From contig NZ_MBTF01000002.1 in NCBI RefSeq assembly GCF_002013915.1, forward strand, positions 1 to 64,000: 64,000 nt of DNA. Reading direction: 5' to 3'. The notes below the pieces were generated by a model. The model had not been told where the DNA came from. It made no database searches and saw only the letters and a list, made by a program, of their open reading frames with translations. Positions 58,691-64,000 of this stretch are shown in pieces. The position numbers and the translations under genes were made by a program. Source of the stretch: Mucilaginibacter pedocola. Its GTDB lineage: Bacteria; Bacteroidota; Bacteroidia; Sphingobacteriales; Sphingobacteriaceae. Each line of letters opens with the position of its first letter. The first letter of the stretch is position 1.

Positions 58691-59306
58691 TTTTATAATC
58701 TGCAATACTTAACCTGTGCTTACAAAAACTGTACTCGTGCTCCTGGTTGCTGCAGATAATGGTGAGGCGGTTAGCGCTATATTGCTCTATCAAGCTCAGG
58801 TACCAGTCGATGCCTTGGGTATCAAGGTTAGAGGTTGGTTCGTCCAGCATCAGCATTGGAGTATCTGATGCGAAGGCCAACGCCAGCTTAAGGCGTTGTT
58901 TCATCCCTGAGGAGAAATACTTCACCAATTTATTGGGGCTGCCGGGAAGGCTCAATATATCTACAATGGCTTTTCTGTCCAGCCCGGCTTTGTATTCCTT
59001 AAACTTAAAATGAAAATCTATTATCTCGTTCAGGCTAAACTCTTCTATCAATTCCAGGTAAGGAGCAGCAAGGCTGAGGTGGCTGAACACCTCTTCAACG
59101 GGCACCGGCTTATCCTCAAATGTGTAACTCAATACCCCGGCAGAAGGAGCGAGGCTACCGTTTAAAACCTGTAGTAGCGTAGATTTACCCGACCCGTTAG
59201 AGCCCAATATGGCATAACTCTCGCGGTTGCCAAAAACATGGCTTATCCCTCGGAATATCCATTCGCGGTTAAACCGGCGGCCTATGTTTTGGAGGGTGAT
59301 CTGCAT
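58686..59306 (-). CDS. ABC transporter ATP-binding protein
   Basis: A 206-residue ATPase from MQITLQNIGRRFNREWIF. It has Walker A GSNGSGKST, signature SSGMKQRLKLA, Walker B LMLDEPTSNLD and a switch region ending in CSNQEHE, where the usual His is not obvious. The partner permease is not adjacent. The start is set at 59306 since the 20 codons upstream are encoded by a palindromic repeat. It lies between lpxA and efp, so a role in envelope transport is possible but inferred. Confidence 0.88.
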   Translation of the reverse strand: MQITLQNIGRRFNREWIFRGISHVFGNRESYAILGSNGSGKSTLLQVLNGSLAPSAGVLSYTFEDKPVPVEEVFSHLSLAAPYLELIEEFSLNEIIDFHFKFKEYKAGLDRKAIVDILSLPGSPNKLVKYFSSGMKQRLKLALAFASDTPMLMLDEPTSNLDTQGIDWYLSLIEQYSANRLTIICSNQEHEYSFCKHRLSIADYKS

Positions 59307-59310
59307 TGAG

Positions 59311-59389
59311 TTGATAGGTGATGGTTCATAGTTGATAGCCAAAAACAACGTGGGGTTGCCATGCACCGTCAGCTATGAACCATGAACGA
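59311..59389. repeat. Palindromic repeat, GGTTCATAGTTGATAG type
   Basis: Arms 59311-59340 and 59367-59389 share GATGGTTCATAG and complementary CTATGAACCAT. The repeat fills the lpxA-ABC ATPase gap. Confidence 0.75.
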
Positions 59390-59391
59390 AT

Positions 59392-60177
59392 TTATACCGC
59401 GCCGAAGCCCTTCATAATACCGCGCTGCGAGTTCTGCACAAAGTTTACGATCTCATCGCGCTCTACGGTTGGGTTAAACTGGGCCTCGATGATATCGAGC
59501 GCTTTGGTAACGTTGTATTTTTTGAGGAAGATAATGCGGTATATCTCCTGTATCTCGTTAATAGTTTCGGCAGAAAAACCACGGCGGCGCAAACCAACCG
59601 AGTTGATACCGATGTACGAAAGCGGCTCGCGGCCGGCCTTGGTATATGGCGGCACATCCTTACGCACCAGCGAACCACCCGATATCATGCTGTGTGCACC
59701 AATTTCAACAAACTGATGCACGGCAGAAGTTCCGCCGATAAAGGCATAGTCGTATACATTAATGTGGCCAGCCAGTTGCACGCCGTTGGCTATAATTACA
59801 TTGTCGCCAATTACGCAATCGTGTGCTACGTGTGTATAAGCCATCAACAGGCAATTGCTGCCTATTGTAGTCGTATTTTTATCAAGCGCGGTACCGCGGT
59901 TAAGTGTTACGCATTCGCGGATAACGGTGTTATCGCCAATGGTTACGGTGCTGGCCTCGCCTTTGTACTTCAGATCCTGTGGCGGAGCAGATACGACCGC
60001 GCCGGGGAATATGCGGCAGTTTTTGCCAATACGGGCCCCATCCATAATTACCGAATTGGAGCCCACCCAGGTGCCTTCGCCAATTTCCACATCTTTGTGG
60101 ATGGTTACAAATGGTTCTATAACCACGTTATCGGCAATTTTTGCCTGGGGGTGTATATACGCTAAAGGCTGTATCAT
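59392..60177 (-). CDS. lpxA: UDP-N-acetylglucosamine acyltransferase
   Basis: LpxA puts the first 3-hydroxyacyl chain on UDP-GlcNAc in lipid A synthesis. The 261-residue left-handed beta-helix protein begins IQPLAYIHPQAKIADNV. It has hexapeptide repeats through about residue 190, with the catalytic histidine in the LLMAYTHVAHDCVIGD block, and ends in a helical C-terminal domain. It follows lpxC-fabZ with a 2-bp gap. Confidence 0.95.
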   Translation of the reverse strand: MIQPLAYIHPQAKIADNVVIEPFVTIHKDVEIGEGTWVGSNSVIMDGARIGKNCRIFPGAVVSAPPQDLKYKGEASTVTIGDNTVIRECVTLNRGTALDKNTTTIGSNCLLMAYTHVAHDCVIGDNVIIANGVQLAGHINVYDYAFIGGTSAVHQFVEIGAHSMISGGSLVRKDVPPYTKAGREPLSYIGINSVGLRRRGFSAETINEIQEIYRIIFLKKYNVTKALDIIEAQFNPTVERDEIVNFVQNSQRGIMKGFGAV

Positions 60178-60179
60178 GC

Positions 60180-61577
60180 TTACTTATATTTTACAATTTG
60201 CGCCATCAGTTCGGCCTCTACCACAATTTTTTCGCCAACCATACCAATGCCTTTCATTTGGGCAATGCCGCGGCGTATAGGCGCGATCAGATCGCAACGG
60301 AATATTAACGTATCGCCGGGCAAAACCTTATCTTTAAACCTGGCGTTTTCTATTTTCAGGAACAAGGTCAACCAATTTTCAGGGTCGGGCACGGTGTTCA
60401 GTACCAAAATCCCACCGGTTTGTGCCATGGCCTCTATCTGCAAAACACCCGGCATTACCGGCGCACCCGGGAAGTGGCCCACAAAGAACGGCTCGTTCAT
60501 AGTAACGGCCTTTAAGCCTACCACATGCGTTTTTGATAGTTCTAATATTTTATCTATCAGCAACAATGGCGGGCGGTGCGGCAGAATGTTCATTATCTGC
60601 ACCGTATCGTAAACCGGTTTCATGTTAGGGTCGTACACTTTTACATGTTTGCGGCTGCGCTCTTTTTTGATGAGTGTTTTTATCTTCTTAGCAAAGGCAA
60701 CGTTAGCGGCGTGGCCCGGCCTTGCTGCCATAATGTGCCCTTTCAGCGGAACTCCAACCAGCGCCAAGTCGCCTATCATATCCAGCAGTTTATGGCGGGC
60801 GGGTTCGTTTTGGTGGCGAAGCTCAATGTTATTTAATATACCCTGTGGGGCTACACTAATATCCTTGCGGTTGAATAGTTTGGCAAGGTGTGCAAGTTCG
60901 TCTTCATCAACATCCTTATCAACAACCACAATAGCGTTGTTCAGGTCGCCGCCTTTTATCAGGTCGTGCTTCAGCAGCATTTCCAGTTCGTGCAAAAAGC
61001 AGAAGGTACGGCTCGATGCAATTTCTTTTTTAAACTCGCTGATAGCCGATATAGTAGCATGCTGGCTACCCAAAACGGCCGAGTTATAATCAACCATACA
61101 GGTAAAGCGGTAGTCGCCATCTAAAGGCATAGCCACCATTTCTACCTTGCGGTCGGGTTCGGTGTAATGAATGTTATAGGGGATGTGGTAGTATTCGCGG
61201 TCGGCATCCTGCTCGGTATAGCCAACAGCTTCAATAGCATCAATGAATTTGATAGAACTGCCATCCATTATTGGCATTTCGGGGCCGCTCACATCTATCA
61301 GCACGTTATCTATCTCTAAACCAACCATAGCGGCCAATACGTGTTCAACCGTGCTTACGCTCGCGCCGTTTTGAGTAAGCGTAGTACCGCGCGAGGTATC
61401 GGTTACGTTATCGCAATCCGCCTCAATAATAGGCTGGCCCGGCAGATCCACACGGCGGAATTTGTAGCCATGTTTTTCGGGAGCGGGGTTAAAAGTAAGG
61501 GTGACAAATTCGCCGGTGTGCAGGCCCGTGCCCGATACCGAAACGGCTTCCTTAATGGTTCTTTGTTTTACGTTCAT
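60180..61577 (-). CDS. lpxC/fabZ: Bifunctional LpxC deacetylase / FabZ dehydratase
   Basis: A 465-residue fusion typical of Bacteroidota. The N-terminal 300 residues are LpxC, the zinc deacetylase that commits the cell to lipid A, with STVEHVLAAM, LKHDLIKGGDLNNAIVV and RHKLLDMIGDLAL bearing its zinc ligands. The C-terminal part is FabZ, a 3-hydroxyacyl-ACP dehydratase, with PHRPPLLLIDKI, the catalytic H in FVGHFPGAPVMPGVLQIEAMAQ, and MKGIGMVGEKIVVEAELMAQI. The fusion links lipid A and fatty-acid flux. Confidence 0.97.
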   Translation of the reverse strand: MNVKQRTIKEAVSVSGTGLHTGEFVTLTFNPAPEKHGYKFRRVDLPGQPIIEADCDNVTDTSRGTTLTQNGASVSTVEHVLAAMVGLEIDNVLIDVSGPEMPIMDGSSIKFIDAIEAVGYTEQDADREYYHIPYNIHYTEPDRKVEMVAMPLDGDYRFTCMVDYNSAVLGSQHATISAISEFKKEIASSRTFCFLHELEMLLKHDLIKGGDLNNAIVVVDKDVDEDELAHLAKLFNRKDISVAPQGILNNIELRHQNEPARHKLLDMIGDLALVGVPLKGHIMAARPGHAANVAFAKKIKTLIKKERSRKHVKVYDPNMKPVYDTVQIMNILPHRPPLLLIDKILELSKTHVVGLKAVTMNEPFFVGHFPGAPVMPGVLQIEAMAQTGGILVLNTVPDPENWLTLFLKIENARFKDKVLPGDTLIFRCDLIAPIRRGIAQMKGIGMVGEKIVVEAELMAQIVKYK

Positions 61578-61583
61578 CCTTTT

Positions 61584-61677
61584 AGTTCATTGGTTCACTC
61601 GTTCATTGGTCATTGGTGGGTTATTCAATAGCCGTTTTGCAACTAATGAACCAATGACTAACGAACTATTGAACATT
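61584..61677. repeat. Palindromic repeat, TTCATTGGTTCA type
   Basis: Arms at about 61584-61619 and 61643-61677 share CATTGGTTCA and TGAACCAATGA words. It fills the lpxD-lpxC gap and overlaps the last codons of lpxD. Confidence 0.75.
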
Positions 61678-62706
61678 CTTCATTTCTTTTATAATGTTTT
61701 CTAATTCTTTAACTCGTTTTTCAAGGTCGGGTAGTTTGCGGGTGTTTACGGCGGCGCGTAAAAAATCCTGAAAGGGTTGGTATGGCGTACCGCTCCATTT
61801 TTTATTAGGCTCTTTTATGCTGCTGTTCACCCCGGCCTGTGCGCCAAATTGCGTGCCATCGGCAATGGTTAGGTGCCCGGCAATACCAACCTGCCCGCCC
61901 ATCATCACACGCTCACCAATTTTCGAGCTGCCCGATATGCCGCTCTGCGCCGCAATAACCGTGTTGGAGCCAACCTCCACGTTATGTGCTATCTGCACCA
62001 AATTATCAATTTTTGCCCCGGCGCGTATCACGGTGCTACCCATGGTTGCCCTATCAATAGTGGTATTAGAGCCAACCTCCACATTTTCTTCAATAATAAC
62101 GTTGCCTATTTGCGGTATCTTGTCGTAACTGCCATCGGGCTTTGGGGCAAAGCCAAAACCGTCGCTGCCTATAATGGCACCAGAATGTATGGTTACGTTA
62201 TTCCCCAAAACACAATCGAAATATACAATCACCCCCGGGAATAACGTAACATTATTACCCAGGGTAACATTATCTGCAATGTAGCAGTTGGGATATATTT
62301 TGCAATTGTTGCCCAGCTTAACACCTTGCCCAATATAGGCAAAAGCACCAACGTAGGCATCCTCGCCAACCTGTGCCGATGGGTGTATAAACGATGGTTG
62401 CTCAATACCTTTTTTATTCAACTTCAGCGTATTGTATTGCTCCAGCAGCAGGGTAAAAGCGCTGTAGGCATTCTCTACCCTTATCAGCGTAGTATTTACC
62501 GGCGCTGTTAATTGCTGGCTGTTGTTTACAATAACAATAGATGCATTGGTGGTATACAAATACTGCTCGTACTTGGGGTTGGCCAAAAACGACAGGGAAC
62601 CCGGCTGTGCTTCTTCTATCTTAGCAAGCGTACTAACCGCAGCAAGGGCATCGCCCTCCACGGTTCCGTTCAGCATTAAGGCTATATCTTTTGCGGCAAA
62701 TTGCAT
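61666..62706 (-). CDS. lpxD: UDP-3-O-(3-hydroxymyristoyl)glucosamine N-acyltransferase
   Basis: LpxD adds the N-linked acyl chain in lipid A synthesis. The 346-residue protein has an N-terminal uridine-binding domain (about 1-100) and a beta-helix of hexapeptide repeats. It also has the conserved GSDGFGFAPKPDGSYDKIPQIG and the catalytic His in VQIAHNVEVGSNTVIAAQSGI. A perfect -7 box (62718-62711) lies 4 nt before the ATG, suggesting a leaderless message. Confidence 0.95.
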   Translation of the reverse strand: MQFAAKDIALMLNGTVEGDALAAVSTLAKIEEAQPGSLSFLANPKYEQYLYTTNASIVIVNNSQQLTAPVNTTLIRVENAYSAFTLLLEQYNTLKLNKKGIEQPSFIHPSAQVGEDAYVGAFAYIGQGVKLGNNCKIYPNCYIADNVTLGNNVTLFPGVIVYFDCVLGNNVTIHSGAIIGSDGFGFAPKPDGSYDKIPQIGNVIIEENVEVGSNTTIDRATMGSTVIRAGAKIDNLVQIAHNVEVGSNTVIAAQSGISGSSKIGERVMMGGQVGIAGHLTIADGTQFGAQAGVNSSIKEPNKKWSGTPYQPFQDFLRAAVNTRKLPDLEKRVKELENIIKEMKNVQ

Positions 62707-62710
62707 CCTG

Positions 62711-62718
62711 CAAATTTA
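62711..62718 (-). promoter_or_regulatory. -7 box TAAATTTG directly before lpxD
   Basis: An exact TAnnTTTG match, 4 nt upstream of the lpxD ATG on the minus strand, as with rpiB. Confidence 0.5.
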
Positions 62719-62762
62719 TGTTTATTTTATATTTTGTTTATACGATATTAATATCGAAGCCA

Positions 62763-62862
62763 TCTGAACTCGAATTGAACGAATTTAATGAATGGGCAGA
62801 ATTTGGTTTTTCTTCTATTCCATTCTGTTAAATTCGGTAATTCCCCCAAATTCGAGTTCAGA
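62763..62862. repeat. Palindromic repeat, TGAACTCGAATT type
   Basis: Left arm about 62764-62805 and right arm 62821-62862 share TGAACTCGAATT and AATTCGAGTTCA outer words and an ACGAATTTAA inner word. The words resemble the arms around the GxxExxY gene (GAACTCGAA, CGAATTT). It lies between lpxD and the HD gene. Confidence 0.75.
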
Positions 62863-62870
62863 AAAAAACT

Positions 62871-64000
62871 TTACACCAACCCCTTACTGTAACACAGTAT
62901 ATATTTCTTCACCGTTTTGGTTAGCGCCTCCAGGTTGCTGTTATCGCTCGCTAAGGCTATATCGTGTATCTGTCCGTTCTTTCGCAATATCTGTATGTTA
63001 CCGTCGCCTTTGTTGTAAGCGTTGTTGCGTATAGCATCGGTAAATACAAAATAAGCAGCTTCCTCTGTAGAAATGTTGTATTTCTTAGCGGCTCGCTGCC
63101 TCAGTTCGGCCACAAACTCATCGTCGGGCTGTTCAGATGTTACATCCACATGGAAGAGCTTGCGTTGTATCAAATTGTTACAAAGCTTAGCTAAAACAAA
63201 GTCTTTACTATCCGCCCATATCTTCACGGCTGCCATCACATCGGTATCGTCAAGCTTCGCAAAAATATCCAGGTGATACGGGTTGGCCCTAAACTCTTCC
63301 TCGGTAATTACTGTTTCTAAAAAGTGGTTCAGCGCTGGTGTAACATTAAATTTTTCGCCCTGCAAAGCCAGTTCGCGGCTACGGTCGAATATCTTGCAAA
63401 GCAATTGCTCGCCTGCTATTACGGTTTTGTGCAGGTACACCTGCCAGTACATCAGCCTGCGGGCTATCAAAAACTTCTCTATCGAGTAAATGCCTTTTTC
63501 TTCCACCGCCACATTATCATCCTTCACGGTAAGCATTTTAATGATACGGTCGGAACTGATAACCCCTTCGGATACGCCGGTGAAAAAACTATCGCGGTTA
63601 AGATAGTCCATCCGGTCCATATCCAACTGGCTCGATACCAACTGATGCAGGAACTTTTTAGGGTATGTGCCTTTAAAAATAGATATGGCTAAGCTTAGCT
63701 GCCCGTTGAATTGTTCGTTCAGGCGGTCCATCAATAAAATAGAAATATCCTCGTGGTCTATCCCCTCTATTATGGTATGCTCCAGCGCGTGCGAAAAAGG
63801 GCCGTGCCCAATATCGTGCAGCAATATGGCTATCAGTAGCCCTTCTTTTTCTTCTGCGGTAATAACGCAACCTTTGTTGCAAAGCGTTTCTATAGCGGTA
63901 CCCATTAAATGCATGGCACCAATAGCATGGTGAAAACGGGTGTGCAAAGCGCCGGGATATACCAAATGCGTCATCCCCACCTGTTTAATATACCGTAAGC
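62871..64000 (-). CDS. HD-domain phosphohydrolase, 5' end outside the window
   Basis: At least 376 residues are present, and the frame stays open to the window edge, reading LRYIKQVGMTHLVYPG across the last codons. This matches the interior of the family (RLRRIKQLGLTHLVYPG-like), so the gene starts beyond 64000. Metal ligands appear in HTRFHHAIGAMHL and LHDIGHGPFSHALE (HD pair). DMDRMDYLNRDSF is also typical. These dGTPase-related enzymes act on nucleotides; the substrate is unknown. Confidence 0.9.
   Translation of the reverse strand, partial: LRYIKQVGMTHLVYPGALHTRFHHAIGAMHLMGTAIETLCNKGCVITAEEKEGLLIAILLHDIGHGPFSHALEHTIIEGIDHEDISILLMDRLNEQFNGQLSLAISIFKGTYPKKFLHQLVSSQLDMDRMDYLNRDSFFTGVSEGVISSDRIIKMLTVKDDNVAVEEKGIYSIEKFLIARRLMYWQVYLHKTVIAGEQLLCKIFDRSRELALQGEKFNVTPALNHFLETVITEEEFRANPYHLDIFAKLDDTDVMAAVKIWADSKDFVLAKLCNNLIQRKLFHVDVTSEQPDDEFVAELRQRAAKKYNISTEEAAYFVFTDAIRNNAYNKGDGNIQILRKNGQIHDIALASDNSNLEALTKTVKKYILCYSKGLV

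Overview
The window looks like a chromosomal segment of a Sphingobacteriaceae-type Bacteroidota, close to Mucilaginibacter or Pedobacter by protein character; that genus-level placement is inference. Supporting observations are the Bacteroidota promoter element TAnnTTTG in front of at least a dozen genes, an LpxC-FabZ fusion, DUF4270, DUF4349 and short glycogen-synthase genes, repeated use of TTG start codons, and a full outer-membrane (lipid A, TonB) gene set. The window is mostly core housekeeping DNA with one insertion sequence, one toxin-antitoxin pair and one GxxExxY gene. I saw no rRNA, tRNA, CRISPR array, prophage or replication origin.

Layout. 1-1.5 kb: an IS110-family element on the minus strand, lying in a dispersed palindromic repeat. 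1.5-4.4 kb (minus): a phospholipid cluster with a CPBP protease, a DUF2007 protein, cdsA and psd. 4.4-6.7 kb: dusB, apaG and a 23-residue-repeat secreted protein. 6.9-10 kb (minus): M28 peptidase, rpiB and tatC. 10.1-14.9 kb (minus): the operon yceD-rpmF-plsX-fabH-accB-accC, linking ribosome and fatty-acid synthesis. 15-23.5 kb: a DUF5009-type acyltransferase, pdxA, rsmA, an FtsX-type permease, an EcsC protein, a SerA-like dehydrogenase and greA. 23.5-32.4 kb: HIT protein, OxyR, GlmS, DUF4270, GT5-only glycogen synthase, panC, panD, and a MORN/TonB_C protein. 32.4-44.3 kb: carB (without its allosteric domain), an ACP-like membrane protein, rnhB, a GT4 glycosyltransferase, gcvT, comB, DUF4349, MazG, GxxExxY, dtd and rsgA. 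44.4-49.9 kb: a complete attenuator-controlled threonine operon thrL-thrA-thrB-thrC plus a lipoprotein. 49.9-58.5 kb: ParE/antitoxin, a HAD phosphatase, a TonB receptor with a Cys/His-rich partner, a cyclophilin, xth, an M1 aminopeptidase and efp. 58.7-64 kb (minus): ABC ATPase, lpxA, lpxC-fabZ, lpxD and the 3' part of an HD phosphohydrolase that runs off the window.

The strongest non-gene signal is that about 25 intergenic spaces hold imperfect palindromes of roughly 80-190 bp. These fall into many unrelated sequence families with one shared architecture: two arms of 20-50 nt around a variable loop. One encloses an intact GxxExxY (PD-(D/E)XK-like) gene between near-perfect 50-nt inverted repeats. 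Another family has its right arm translated in frame as an A-P-P-x-G-G peptide at the N-termini of both ComB and ThrB. A third family has been hit by the IS110 element. Other regulatory signals are a Thr/Ile-rich leader peptide with a mutually exclusive terminator/antiterminator before thrA, a promoter-hairpin-terminator unit before greA, a candidate bridge RNA in the IS110 element, and three genes whose -7 box lies only 4-5 nt before the ATG.
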